Part shown: one piece after another, positions 1 through 8,759 of the stretch
How positions within the stretch are numbered: the first letter of the stretch is position 1
How the letters are laid out: each line of letters begins with the position of its first letter
Source: Pseudomonadota bacterium
GTDB taxonomy: Bacteria; Pseudomonadota; Alphaproteobacteria; Rhizobiales; Beijerinckiaceae
Assembly (NCBI GenBank): GCA_021804825.1
Contig: JAJZGX010000009.1
Coordinates: forward strand, 1 to 44,357
Length of the DNA: 44,357 nt
Direction: 5' to 3'
The notes under the pieces: model-generated
Databases searched by the model: none
What the model saw: the letters and a program-made list of their open reading frames with translations, nothing else
What the model was told of the DNA's origin: nothing
Translations under genes and position numbers: made by a program

Positions 1-870
1 GAACAGCCCGCTGGACCCCAGAACCTCGCGAAACACCGCCTTGTCGGGTGCAATCACCTGTAGTCCGGCATATTGGGCCTCCAGCAAGGGCAGACCCAGA
101 CCCTCGTCATGGGCTGTCGAAATCAGGGCATCGGCGTCGCCTAGCAGTTCGCGCACCCGCTCCAGCGGTTGATAGCCGTGGAGGGTGACGCCCGGAACCT
201 TGGCCAAAGCCGCCATATCGACGCCCCAGCCGGGCCGTCCGACAATATCCAGACGCGCGCCCGTATGTCCTTGCCGGTGCAGGGCGGCGAGGATGGCGGC
301 GGCGGCATCGAGATTTTTGCGCGGCTCCAGCGTGCCTAGCGCAATCAGCCGCAGCCCGCCGTCTTGACGTGGCGACCGCGGGGCCTCGGCCAGCCCAAAG
401 ACATCACGCACCTTGGGGCGATAGAGGTGGATCTCGGCGTCGCGCCGACAGAACGCTCGCAAGGCGGTGGCTGTGGTCTGCGAATTGACCAAAAAGCGCG
501 GCAAATGGCGCACGGCGAGCGCAAAAGGCAGCCTCATCGCCAGCTTGGCACGGATGTTGAGATCCTGCGGGCGGGTCAGCAAAAACAAGTCGTGAATGTA
601 AGGCAGCACCCGCGCGCCGAACAGGGTTGAAAGCGGCGCGGGCGGAAAGCCCGGGCAGATCAGCAAGGCAGACGGGTTCAGGGCGAGACGTGATGGCAAA
701 TCAAGGTTCTGGCGGCACATCATGCCAAGGCGCGTGGCGGCCTCGATCGGCTGCACCTGCAACGGCATCAAGGCGTCCTGCGAGAACAGCTCAAGGGTTA
801 TGCGCTCAAGCCCCGTGACATGGCGCCCGCAATGCGTCTGATCAATGTAAATGGTACTTGGCGCTGTCAC
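1..870 (-). CDS. Glycosyltransferase family 4 protein, 3' end cut by the window edge
   Basis: The minus-strand frame is open from 870 to the edge, giving 290 codons without a stop. It opens with a strand like the N terminus of GT4 enzymes (STIYIDQT, then TGLERI), has the nucleotide-sugar site LGTLEPRKN near residue 180, and the EGLGLPLLE stretch (EX7E catalytic motif) close to the edge. GT-B enzymes of this kind add a sugar from a nucleotide donor to a lipid-linked glycan at the inner membrane. The start is a GTG at 870 with AGGA six bases upstream; no in-frame ATG fits. It follows the polymerase gene on the same strand by 35 bases, so it is probably the next cistron of an exopolysaccharide operon. 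It resembles the glycosyltransferase at 41608-42900 in its N terminus and motifs. Sugar specificity cannot be told. Confidence 0.85.
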   Translation of the reverse strand, partial: MTAPSTIYIDQTHCGRHVTGLERITLELFSQDALMPLQVQPIEAATRLGMMCRQNLDLPSRLALNPSALLICPGFPPAPLSTLFGARVLPYIHDLFLLTRPQDLNIRAKLAMRLPFALAVRHLPRFLVNSQTTATALRAFCRRDAEIHLYRPKVRDVFGLAEAPRSPRQDGGLRLIALGTLEPRKNLDAAAAILAALHRQGHTGARLDIVGRPGWGVDMAALAKVPGVTLHGYQPLERVRELLGDADALISTAHDEGLGLPLLEAQYAGLQVIAPDKAVFREVLGSSGLF

Positions 871-905
871 CTGGCATCCTGACGCAAGTCGTCGGTTGCT
901 TCGTG

Positions 906-2237
906 CTACGCCAATGAAGTTGATGCTTGGTAACGGGGTCGTTGAAATACCAGCACCATTGCCACGACCAGCGCAAATTCGGTGGTCTTGGCCGAGAGAC
1001 TGACGGACGTGGTGGCCACCAGAAAAAAATAGATGAACACCAGCCAGCTCGCCTTGCGGGCATGGCGGATGATGTCCAGGCAAAATGCTGCCAAACCAGC
1101 GAAGAAAACCAAGCTTACAAGGATGCCATAGGTCAGAAAGAACGAAATCCACAGGCTTTCGAGGCCATATCTGCTGCCATCGAGAACCTCCAGTCCTTTG
1201 ACGATCTGCTGGTCGGGGGCAAGCCAGAGCTGCGCCCAGGGCACGGCGGCCATGATGTGCAGCAGCGACAGCCGCGCGCTGGCGCTGCCATTGTCGTTAA
1301 CGAAGCGTTCAGCAAACCGGTTGAAATAACCAAGGTAGCCGATGAACCCGGTGGCTACCATTGTCATGACGACCAGCATCAGGGTTGCCAGCCACACGCC
1401 AGCCGGAAAGCGGCGGCCCTGCAGCAGCGATCGCCCGCCGCCCCAGGCTGCGACAAGCAGGAATGGCACGAGCAGTGTTGTCGCGGCGCGCGCGCCAAAG
1501 GCGACAAGCGCGGCCATTTGCAAGGCCATGGCAAAGGGCCGCAATGCGGGTTTCATGGCGCCAAGCCTGCCAAAGCTCATCAAGATGATATACGTGCCGG
1601 TCAGCACGCCATTGACCAATGGATGACCGAAAAGCGCTGTGGCGCGCCAGTCATGGGTGACGACATATGTGCCTGCCACATAAGGCGTCAGGCGGTGGCC
1701 GGTGATGTTCTCAAACAAGGCCAGCATGGCATTTGCGGCAAACATGACATGAAACAGCAACTCCAGCCGTCGCAACTGGGCGGCGTCGGCATTTATCAGC
1801 AGGATGCTGAGCGCGATGGGCAACAGAAAGGTGTCAATCACTGGGCTAAAAGGCAGATGCTGCACCAGCACGATCTGCGCCACCAGCAAACCACCGGTCA
1901 GACAGAACCAGAGGGAGCCATTCTGGCGAGCAATGATGGAATTGATTCGCCGCCAGGGTGCCGGGCTGACACCAAGCTGCACCAGCAAGGCGAGCAGAAT
2001 CACATAGGTCGCGGGGTGAATTTTGCCGAGCAGCGAGCCGCCGGGTCGCTCATAATGCAAGCCCATGGCGTCGAGCGCCATGGCCGACAGGCTCAAGGCC
2101 AGCAACATGCCGATGAACACCAAGGCATCGACGATTTTGGTCACAGTGCTATCGCGCTGCATGGACCGCAGGCGCTGCTGGAAAAGCGCCCCGAGGGTTG
2201 CAAGCGGCGACGGAAGCCTGATCGGTTGCGCGTCCAT
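906..2237 (-). CDS. VpsF/Wzy-like polysaccharide polymerase or O-antigen ligase family membrane protein
   Basis: A 443-residue polytopic membrane protein with roughly ten to twelve hydrophobic segments, the first near residue 37 (DALVFIGMLLALSLSAMAL), and a longer periplasmic-type loop in the second half. Composition and topology fit the O-antigen ligase/Wzy-type polymerase superfamily, and the opening resembles VpsF-family exopolysaccharide proteins. Such proteins join lipid-linked repeat units in the periplasm. The ATG at 2237 lies three bases after the stop of the GumC-like gene, so translation is probably coupled. Position between a co-polymerase and a glycosyltransferase supports a polymerase role. 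A ligase function cannot be excluded, since this superfamily diverges strongly and no catalytic residue can be assigned with confidence. Confidence 0.8.
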   Translation of the reverse strand: MDAQPIRLPSPLATLGALFQQRLRSMQRDSTVTKIVDALVFIGMLLALSLSAMALDAMGLHYERPGGSLLGKIHPATYVILLALLVQLGVSPAPWRRINSIIARQNGSLWFCLTGGLLVAQIVLVQHLPFSPVIDTFLLPIALSILLINADAAQLRRLELLFHVMFAANAMLALFENITGHRLTPYVAGTYVVTHDWRATALFGHPLVNGVLTGTYIILMSFGRLGAMKPALRPFAMALQMAALVAFGARAATTLLVPFLLVAAWGGGRSLLQGRRFPAGVWLATLMLVVMTMVATGFIGYLGYFNRFAERFVNDNGSASARLSLLHIMAAVPWAQLWLAPDQQIVKGLEVLDGSRYGLESLWISFFLTYGILVSLVFFAGLAAFCLDIIRHARKASWLVFIYFFLVATTSVSLSAKTTEFALVVAMVLVFQRPRYQASTSLA

Positions 2238-2240
2238 GGC

Positions 2241-4337
2241 TCAGGCAGCCAGCACCGCAGCAGGATCAATGAGCCATACGCCGCCGAGCCGATCAGGCGA
2301 GACATCGAGATGGCGCAAGGCCCGCGACAAGATTGCCGGGTCGTTCTGGTCGGCGGTGGCGATGAAAATCACCCGGTCGACGCGGTCGGCAAGATCGCCC
2401 TGCTGATCATCTTCGGCGAGTTGTCCGGTTTCAAAAATCACCAGATCGAAATTATTGGTGAAACCCTCGATCGTGGCTTGAGGCTGCGACATGGCTGCCA
2501 GCGCGGCACTTTCCGCCCGCAGCATCGGCACGATCCGCACCAGAGGCGATGATTTCAGCGCGTAGCAAGGCCGCAGCTTGCCCGCCAGCACCAGCGGCAT
2601 GCCGCTCGCCCGGCTCAATCTGGCCGTATAGGCTGACACAGCGCGCTCGGCCTCGATCACCAGGACACGCATGCCGCGGGCAGCACCAGCCTCGGCGAGT
2701 TCAAGCGCGGCGAGACTTTGCGCTGCTTGCGGCGACAAGGCGGACACCATCAGCGATAACAGGCTGGATGAATGTTCGGCAGCAGCCTGCTCGGCCAGAA
2801 TGTCGTCGAGCATCTGTTGTAGGCTGCGCTCCTGCAGGCTCGCCTCGGAGAGGGGCACATCCGCAGGCTGCTGCGGCGCGGCGGTGGCATCATTGCTGGG
2901 CGCCAAGGCCGGCGTTTGTGCGTCGGGGCGAGAGGCCGCGGCGACGGCCAGCATGTGTCCGAGCAAGGCCAGAGCCGCACCAAGAAACAGGCCCGTGACC
3001 AAAGCCAATCCCAGGATCAGCTTTTTGGCCGGTGCTGCCGGATAAAGCGGCGGCGTTGCCGGGCTGATGACGCGCGCCAGCTGGCCTTGAACCGGCGCAT
3101 CGGCCAGGGAATCGCGTGCCCGCAGGAAGCGCTGGTAGACGGCGCGGCGCGCATCGACATCATTTTTGAGTTGCAGGGCCTGCACCGAATTGGCCGAAGA
3201 TCTGGCACTGTCGGTTTTCAGAGCCGCGACCTGAGCCTTGGCAGACGCCTCGCTGGCACGCGCTTCCTGATATTGGCTGGCAGCATTGTCGGCAATGCGC
3301 TTCAATTCATTGCTGATCAGGCCTGAAATGGTGCGAAGCTGGCTCTGCGACTGGATGTAGGCCGGATTTCGCGGCCCCAAAGTTGCGTGGTACATCGCCT
3401 CTTGGCGCGCCACATCGGCATATTGGGTGCGCAATTTGTCGATCAGCGACGATTTAAGCGCGGCACTCAAAGTGCCCACGCCATGCCCGGAGGCCACCAC
3501 CTGCTCAACCTGCTGAAAGCGTGCCTTGGCTGCCGCTGTTTTGGCGTGGGCATCGCTGAGAATTTTTGCGGCATTGCCCAAGTCGACCTCGCCGAGCGGC
3601 TTGCCATCGGCGTCATAAAGCTGATGGCTCGCCCGCCAGGCCTCGTAGTCTGAATCAGATTGGAGAAATTGCTGGCGCAGGCGACGAATGCGCGTGTCGA
3701 TGGCAATGGCATCGGCTGCCGCGCGGGCATCGCGGGCTTGCTGCTGATCTTCAAAATAAGCGGCAACCAGCGCATTGGCGAGCTGCGCTGCTGCATCGGG
3801 ACTGCGCGCTGCGACGCTTATGTCGATGACATTGCTCTGGTCTTGATGACCGACGGCGACATCCTTGGCGAGTGCAGCGGCCAGAGCCGTGGTCCTTGCA
3901 GCATTATCAGGCGCTGCCGATGACCGTGAAATCAAGGATTTCAAGCGGCCGATCAGGCCGGGCGGGGCGTTGAAAGCCGGGTCACTGGCGAGGTGCTGGC
4001 TTTTGACGACGCGGGCCAGCACCGATGTCGAGGTCAGGATGCGTACCTGGCTATTGATCAGCGCCGTATCCTGCCCGCCTTGCGCGACAACGCCCGGGTC
4101 GGCACCGAGGGGGGCGCGGATCGTCGGGTCGATCAACAGCGATGTCGTGGCTTTGTAAGTGGTTGGCGTCAGCGCAATGACCACCAGTCCGAGGGCTGTG
4201 GTGGCCAGCACGCTGACAAGGACGGTGCGGGCGCGGGCACGCAGAACCCGCGCCATGTCAATGAGATCCAGCCCATCGCCAGGTCTTGCCGCCATGGCGG
4301 ACGACTTTGCCACACTCACTTCGGCAGTCACGTGCAT
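2241..4337 (-). CDS. GumC/Wzc-like polysaccharide co-polymerase with a degenerate BY-kinase domain
   Basis: A 698-residue protein with a Wzz-type N terminus (first membrane segment at about 35-60, followed by the typical YKATTSLLIDP strand), a long coiled-coil periplasmic region (about 190-400) and a second membrane segment near 440-465. These proteins control chain length and couple polymerisation to export. The cytoplasmic C terminus (about 520-698) keeps the fold pattern of bacterial tyrosine kinases, but the P-loop position reads SALSPQAAQS instead of GXXGXGKS/T, Walker A' ends IEAE and Walker B reads VIFET. There is no C-terminal tyrosine cluster. Kinase activity is therefore unlikely. 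I chose ATG 4337 because GGAAAGAG precedes it; a TTG at 4352 is possible. It is the first gene of the visible operon. Confidence 0.88.
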   Translation of the reverse strand: MHVTAEVSVAKSSAMAARPGDGLDLIDMARVLRARARTVLVSVLATTALGLVVIALTPTTYKATTSLLIDPTIRAPLGADPGVVAQGGQDTALINSQVRILTSTSVLARVVKSQHLASDPAFNAPPGLIGRLKSLISRSSAAPDNAARTTALAAALAKDVAVGHQDQSNVIDISVAARSPDAAAQLANALVAAYFEDQQQARDARAAADAIAIDTRIRRLRQQFLQSDSDYEAWRASHQLYDADGKPLGEVDLGNAAKILSDAHAKTAAAKARFQQVEQVVASGHGVGTLSAALKSSLIDKLRTQYADVARQEAMYHATLGPRNPAYIQSQSQLRTISGLISNELKRIADNAASQYQEARASEASAKAQVAALKTDSARSSANSVQALQLKNDVDARRAVYQRFLRARDSLADAPVQGQLARVISPATPPLYPAAPAKKLILGLALVTGLFLGAALALLGHMLAVAAASRPDAQTPALAPSNDATAAPQQPADVPLSEASLQERSLQQMLDDILAEQAAAEHSSSLLSLMVSALSPQAAQSLAALELAEAGAARGMRVLVIEAERAVSAYTARLSRASGMPLVLAGKLRPCYALKSSPLVRIVPMLRAESAALAAMSQPQATIEGFTNNFDLVIFETGQLAEDDQQGDLADRVDRVIFIATADQNDPAILSRALRHLDVSPDRLGGVWLIDPAAVLAA

Positions 4338-4450
4338 CGCTCTTTCCGTCAACAGCCGCGCAGCGCGACCTCAGGGAACCGATGCCTTGTGTACTATCGA
4401 AAGTCCTAACCAATCATTTACCATAAATCATGAATTTTGATTTCGCCTTA

Positions 4451-5287
4451 TCAAACAAGCTTGTCGGCAAGTATTTGATCCATGCTGCGGGCCGGTTCTG
4501 CACAACCAGCAGTTCCAACAACGCGCGCCGGAACGCCAGCAACAGTTGTATTGGCTGGGACGGCGGCCAATACAACCGAGCCTGAAGCAATACGTGCGCA
4601 ATGGCCGATTTCGATGTTGCCCAGCACCTTGGCTCCGGCGCCAATCAGCACGCCATGGCGGATTTTCGGATGACGGTCGCCGGTCTCCTTGCCGGTGCCG
4701 CCGAGCGTGACATTCTGCAGGATCGAGACATCATCTTCGATCACGCAGGTCTGGCCGACCACGATGCCGGTGGCATGATCCATGAAGACCCCCTTGCCGA
4801 TGACGGCAGCGGGGTTGATATCGCATTGAAACACCTCCGAACTGCGGCTTTGCAGCCAGAGGGCAAGATCGCGGCGCCCGGATTTCAGCAGGTCATGGGC
4901 CAGCCGATAGGTTTGCAAGGCATGGAAGCCCTTGAAATACAACACTGGCTCCAGCGCGCGGGTGCAGGCGGGATCGCGATCGACAACGGCGATAAGATCA
5001 GCACGGAAGGCTGCGCTCAAGCCCGGATCGCGTGCCAAAAGATCCAAATACGCATGGCGGATGGTGTCGCCCGGCACATCTGCATGATGCAGCCTGGCGG
5101 CGACCCGATGAATGATCGCCGCATCAAGGGTTTCATGGTGCAGGATGCTGGCGAGGATGAAGCCGGACAGATCCGGTTCGCGTCGCAACACATCTTCCGC
5201 CTCGCGACGCATCCGCGCGAAAATCGGATCGACCCGGCCAAGGCCAACTACATTTTCTGCGCCCGGCAGAGTGGTTTTTACGCTCAT
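4451..5287 (-). CDS. cysE: Serine O-acetyltransferase
   Basis: A 278-residue protein with the alpha-helical N-terminal serine acetyltransferase domain (about 25-130) followed by the left-handed parallel beta-helix of hexapeptide repeats (about 165-260). The conserved segment FMDHATGIVVGQ carries the catalytic His-Asp region, and IGAGAKVLGNIEIG shows the hexapeptide pattern. CysE makes O-acetyl-L-serine from serine and acetyl-CoA in the cytoplasm, the first step of cysteine synthesis, and is usually feedback-inhibited by cysteine. The ATG at 5287 is preceded by GGAG. The gene stands alone between the polysaccharide genes and a hydrolase on the same strand. No regulatory site was recognised. 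Confidence 0.95.
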   Translation of the reverse strand: MSVKTTLPGAENVVGLGRVDPIFARMRREAEDVLRREPDLSGFILASILHHETLDAAIIHRVAARLHHADVPGDTIRHAYLDLLARDPGLSAAFRADLIAVVDRDPACTRALEPVLYFKGFHALQTYRLAHDLLKSGRRDLALWLQSRSSEVFQCDINPAAVIGKGVFMDHATGIVVGQTCVIEDDVSILQNVTLGGTGKETGDRHPKIRHGVLIGAGAKVLGNIEIGHCARIASGSVVLAAVPANTTVAGVPARVVGTAGCAEPARSMDQILADKLV

Positions 5288-5329
5288 TGTCGCTCCTCAG
5301 GCAGTCTGTTGGGGCATTATAGGCCCGAA

Positions 5330-6100
5330 TTATGACAGTTGGCTGTTCAAAAATTCGACAACAGCCGCCTTAAAATTCTTGTCGCCCACTGCAAGATTGT
5401 GATCACGGCCCAAAATATCCAGTGCTTGACCGCGGATAAAGAGCTTCGCCAAAGCATGGGCGTCGCCCGCGACCGGATCGAGCGTGCCGACCGCGACCAG
5501 CACCGGGCAGGTGATACTGGCGATCTGGGCCGGTGTCAGCACTTGGCGCGAGCCGCGAATGCAGGCGGCAAGGGCCGGGCGATCCGCCCCGGTGCGCTCG
5601 GCAAAGGCACGAAACATGCGTTGCATCGGGTCGGCGAGATCATCGAGCCGGGCCGCCTCCATGGCATCGGCAATGCCCATGGGCAGGCCGACACCTTCCA
5701 CCAGATGGATGCCAAGACCGCCCAGAACCAGACGTCGCACCGTGCCAGGAGCTTGCAGCGCCATGAAGGCGGAAATGCGCGCGCCCATGGAATAGCCCAT
5801 CACATCCGCCTGAAGAATGCCGAGATCGTCGAGGAGCCGCAGGGCATCACCCGCCATGCGCGGTGTCGCATAGGCTTCCGGTGTCGCGGGCTTGGCGCTG
5901 GCCCCATGGCCGCGATTGTCGAGGGTAATGACGCGCCGCCCACTCTGGCTGAGCAACCCGACCCAGCCCGGTTGTTTCCAATTCACAAGGGCGCTGGAGG
6001 CAAATCCATGCACCAGAATGACAGGCGGCCCGTTCACTTCGGCTGCGGGTGGCGTGTCGGTATAGGCCAGTTCGAGCCCATCGGAAATAAATGTCGGCAT
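5330..6100 (-). CDS. Alpha/beta fold hydrolase
   Basis: A 256-residue alpha/beta hydrolase. ILVHGFASS (about 28-36) forms the oxyanion-hole strand, MGYSMGAR holds the nucleophile Ser104, GTLDPVAGD near residue 205 supplies the acid and GRDHNLA near residue 235 the histidine, so the triad is complete. There is no signal peptide, so it should be cytoplasmic. Possible activities include esterase, lactonase or C-C bond hydrolase; the substrate cannot be inferred from sequence. It lies 42 bases upstream of cysE on the same strand and is divergent from the zf-CHCC gene, with about 105 bases of shared upstream region. Confidence 0.9.
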   Translation of the reverse strand: MPTFISDGLELAYTDTPPAAEVNGPPVILVHGFASSALVNWKQPGWVGLLSQSGRRVITLDNRGHGASAKPATPEAYATPRMAGDALRLLDDLGILQADVMGYSMGARISAFMALQAPGTVRRLVLGGLGIHLVEGVGLPMGIADAMEAARLDDLADPMQRMFRAFAERTGADRPALAACIRGSRQVLTPAQIASITCPVLVAVGTLDPVAGDAHALAKLFIRGQALDILGRDHNLAVGDKNFKAAVVEFLNSQLS

Positions 6101-6205
6101 GTTCGAGATTCCGCGGCGATTGAGTTATGTGCACCCCTACACAAGCCTGCTGGCTTTCTCTATAGAGAACGCGGAGTCGCTGGTTGGCACATCAAGGACG
6201 GAACC

Positions 6206-6451
6206 ATGGCGCACGGTGCAACACCGCATTTTCATAACCAGCCGGGGCTGGCCAAGGTCAGGGTCGGTGCACGTGAATTCATGTGCATCGGGGCGCTGCC
6301 GCCCTTTGACCACCCGCATATTTTCATCGACATGGGGAGTGGTCATGACGCCATTTGTCCCTATTGCTCGACGCATTATGTGTTTGATGGCGCGCTGGGC
6401 GCGCACGCCGACCCGCAAAGCTGCGAAGTGCCCGGAGGGGTGTTTCCTTGA
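6206..6451 (+). CDS. zf-CHCC zinc-finger protein (NDUFS6-like)
   Basis: A short protein of 81 residues starting at ATG 6206. It has the zf-CHCC pattern: Cys27, His36 or His38, and CPYC (Cys51, Cys54), followed by STHYVF. In mitochondria this domain is the zinc-binding complex I accessory subunit NDUFS6, and many alphaproteobacteria carry a free-standing homologue whose role is less clear. The stop codon overlaps the TTG start of the downstream monooxygenase gene (TTGA), so the two are probably co-translated. Only this C-terminal part of a much longer open frame is coding: the upstream stretch overlaps the hydrolase gene on the other strand and its promoter region. Confidence 0.85.
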   Translation: MAHGATPHFHNQPGLAKVRVGAREFMCIGALPPFDHPHIFIDMGSGHDAICPYCSTHYVFDGALGAHADPQSCEVPGGVFP

Positions 6452-7650
6452 GCGAATTGTCACTCGGCATTGCGGGTGGCGGTATTGCCGGGCTGAGTGT
6501 GGCATTGGCGCTGGCGCAAATCGGGCATAAAGTTGCCGTTTATGAGCGCGCGCCGGAGTTTTTGTCGCTCGGCGCCGGGGTGCAACTAGGCCCCAATGCC
6601 TGCCGCATATTGGCGCAACTCGGCCTGCTCGATCATGTCAGCAAGGTGGCCATCAAGCCGCAGCATTTGTTCATTCATCGTGGCAGTGACGGGGCCGTAT
6701 TGGTCGATCTGCCATTGCAGACGCTGGCAACGCAGCGCTGGAATTCGGCAAGTCTGGTGATTCATCGCGGTGACCTGCATGGCGCCTTGCTTGAGGCGGC
6801 GCGGGCCAATCCCCGGATCAGCATCAGCAATGGCGCGCGGCTTGTCGATGCGCACGATATGCGTCTTGGTATCGACCTGCACCTTGATATCAACGGTGCG
6901 ACGGAAATCCGGCACCATGACGCGCTGGTGGCTGCCGATGGCGTCGGCTCGCAGTTGCGTGGCCGCTTCGATGGCGGGCGCGGCTTGCGCGATACGCAGC
7001 GGATCGCATGGCGGGCCGTGGTGCCGGCTGGCGATGCGCCGGCCTTTGCCCGAAGCGCCTCGACGCATTTGTGGCTAGGCGCAGCAGCGCATCTGGTGCA
7101 TTACCCGCTCAGCGGCGGCACGCTCATCAATGTGGTCGCGACCACCTCGGCCATGGCGAAACGATTGGTCGCCGGTGATTATGACGCCGCCAGTGATGAC
7201 GCCGATTCGCAGCGGCATCTGGCGCAATCCTTCGAAAATTTCTCCAAGGAAGCCAAGCAATTGCTGGCAGCGGTGACAAGCTGGCGAATGTGGCCGCTGT
7301 TTGATGCCGCGCCCTTGTCCTGTCTGGCACATGGTCATATTGCCTTTGCAGGCGATGCCGCGCATCCCATGGTGCCGTTTCTGGCGCAGGGCGCGTGTCA
7401 GGCGATCGAGGATGCCGGGGCGTTGGCCGCGAGTTTCAAGCGCCATCCCCAGCAGCCGCGGGAAGCGCTGGCGGCCTATAATGGGTTGCGGCTGGCCCGC
7501 GCCTCGCGGGTGCAAGCTGCTTCGCGTCGTCAGGCGACGATTTATCACCTCTCAGGCTTTCCCGCTCAAGCCCGCGATCTGGCGATCCAGACCCTCGGGC
7601 CGATGGGCATGGCACGCGGGCTGGACTGGCTCTATGGCGCCGCTGCCTGA
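6448..7650 (+). CDS. FAD-dependent monooxygenase (salicylate hydroxylase/UbiH-like family)
   Basis: A 400-residue flavoprotein aromatic hydroxylase. The N terminus has the Rossmann motif GIAGGGIAGLSVA for FAD, a central segment VAADGVGSQLRG matches the DG motif that contacts FAD and NAD(P)H, and FAGDAAHPMVPFLAQGA is the second FAD-binding GD motif near residue 300. These enzymes hydroxylate an aromatic ring or oxidatively decarboxylate salicylate-type substrates using NAD(P)H and O2. The start is a TTG at 6448 inside the stop of the preceding gene, with the purine-rich ribosome site GGAGGGG (6434-6440) before it. No ring-cleavage or aromatic uptake gene is adjacent, so the substrate is unknown. 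Tight coupling to a zf-CHCC gene is unexplained. Confidence 0.88.
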   Translation: MSELSLGIAGGGIAGLSVALALAQIGHKVAVYERAPEFLSLGAGVQLGPNACRILAQLGLLDHVSKVAIKPQHLFIHRGSDGAVLVDLPLQTLATQRWNSASLVIHRGDLHGALLEAARANPRISISNGARLVDAHDMRLGIDLHLDINGATEIRHHDALVAADGVGSQLRGRFDGGRGLRDTQRIAWRAVVPAGDAPAFARSASTHLWLGAAAHLVHYPLSGGTLINVVATTSAMAKRLVAGDYDAASDDADSQRHLAQSFENFSKEAKQLLAAVTSWRMWPLFDAAPLSCLAHGHIAFAGDAAHPMVPFLAQGACQAIEDAGALAASFKRHPQQPREALAAYNGLRLARASRVQAASRRQATIYHLSGFPAQARDLAIQTLGPMGMARGLDWLYGAAA

Positions 7651-7687
7651 GCAGCGATGGTGACAATCCCGGGCAAGGCATGACGCC

Positions 7688-8734
7688 TCAGGCCTTGGGC
7701 AGCACCAGCACACCCGCTTCTCCTTGTGCCGTGCCATAGAGCAGGCGGCTGCCGGTTGTCTCCCAGGCCAGCGCGGTGATGGCGCCTTCGGCATCGCCGC
7801 TGTGGCGGGCGCGCACCAGCAATTCAGCAGCGTCGGTCAAGCGGCACATCATGATCCAGCCATCCTCGTAACCGATGGCGACCACCAGCGCCTTGGGATG
7901 GAACGCCACGCAGGTGACCTTGGCCGGGCGCACGCCGCATTCGCGCGGGGCCTTGCCCATCGGGCCATCGCGGCCCTGAAACGGCCAGACGATGCAGGCT
8001 TCGGCGCCTGAGGTCGCCAGCCATTGCCCGTCACCAGACCATGACAATGAGCGGGTCTTGGCCGGGTAGCCCGACATGCGCATGTCTTTGCGGTCATCGA
8101 TGCGCCAGCCGTGCAAGGCGTTTTCCTGCATTGACGTCACCACAAAGCGGCCATCCGGCGACAGCGTGACATCGATATGCGCGCCTTTCCAGGGCAAGAC
8201 GTCAGGCGCTGCGGCGGCGTTGGGGAACCACAGCGCGACTCCGTTATATTGCGAGGCGGCAATCCGGTAGCCCTTCGGCAGGAAGGCAACCCCGCGCGCC
8301 ACAGAGGCCAGCGACGTGCTCTTGACGACGCCATCGCGGTCTCGCGCCCGCAGATTGCGCCCGCAGGCCCAGGCGATCGTGCCATCGGCCCGCGCTGCCA
8401 CGGCATCGATCCAGGTGCCTTTTTCATCGGCGATGCCGTGGCTGGAGCCATTGGCGGCGATGACGACGATGCGGCCATCATCGCCGCCAGTCACCAGTTT
8501 GCCCGGCATAAGCGCATAGCAGAGCACACTGCCATCGGGATGGGCGTCGATCGCCAGGCTGCCGCCTTCATGCCACAGGCGTGCGCGGCCGTTGCCCAAT
8601 GCCAATGTCGGCACACCATCAAGAAAGGCTGCGCCAATGACATGCGCGCCGGTATCGTCGCCAAGATCAAGCGCCGTGACAAAATCGGTGAGCGAGGAGT
8701 TGAGCGCCATGGTTTGTATGAGCTTTCTGGTCAT
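7688..8734 (-). CDS. WD40 repeat protein
   Basis: A protein of about 348 residues built of WD40-type blades: recurring segments such as IDVTLSPDGRFVVTSMQENALHGW, where SPDGRFV is the typical turn, and LSWSGDGQWLATSGAEACIVW, spaced about 40 residues apart across the whole length. It would fold as a beta-propeller of about seven blades, a binding scaffold rather than an enzyme. No signal peptide is visible. The start may be ATG 8734 or ATG 8710 (MALNSSL), and neither has a strong ribosome site. It follows the TetR gene by 25 bases on the same strand, so the two may be co-transcribed. The partner protein is not evident from the neighbourhood. Confidence 0.82.
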   Translation of the reverse strand: MTRKLIQTMALNSSLTDFVTALDLGDDTGAHVIGAAFLDGVPTLALGNGRARLWHEGGSLAIDAHPDGSVLCYALMPGKLVTGGDDGRIVVIAANGSSHGIADEKGTWIDAVAARADGTIAWACGRNLRARDRDGVVKSTSLASVARGVAFLPKGYRIAASQYNGVALWFPNAAAAPDVLPWKGAHIDVTLSPDGRFVVTSMQENALHGWRIDDRKDMRMSGYPAKTRSLSWSGDGQWLATSGAEACIVWPFQGRDGPMGKAPRECGVRPAKVTCVAFHPKALVVAIGYEDGWIMMCRLTDAAELLVRARHSGDAEGAITALAWETTGSRLLYGTAQGEAGVLVLPKA

Positions 8735-8759
8735 GGGTGGAAATGCGGCCGTGATACCT

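Noticed and set aside
927-2552. A 541-codon plus-strand frame opposite the polymerase and co-polymerase genes
   Set aside because: It is antisense to two recognised genes and rich in Gln, His and Gly without domain structure.
5339-6205. A long upstream extension of the zf-CHCC frame
   Set aside because: It overlaps the alpha/beta hydrolase on the other strand; only the part from 6206 has the zinc-finger pattern and a plausible start.
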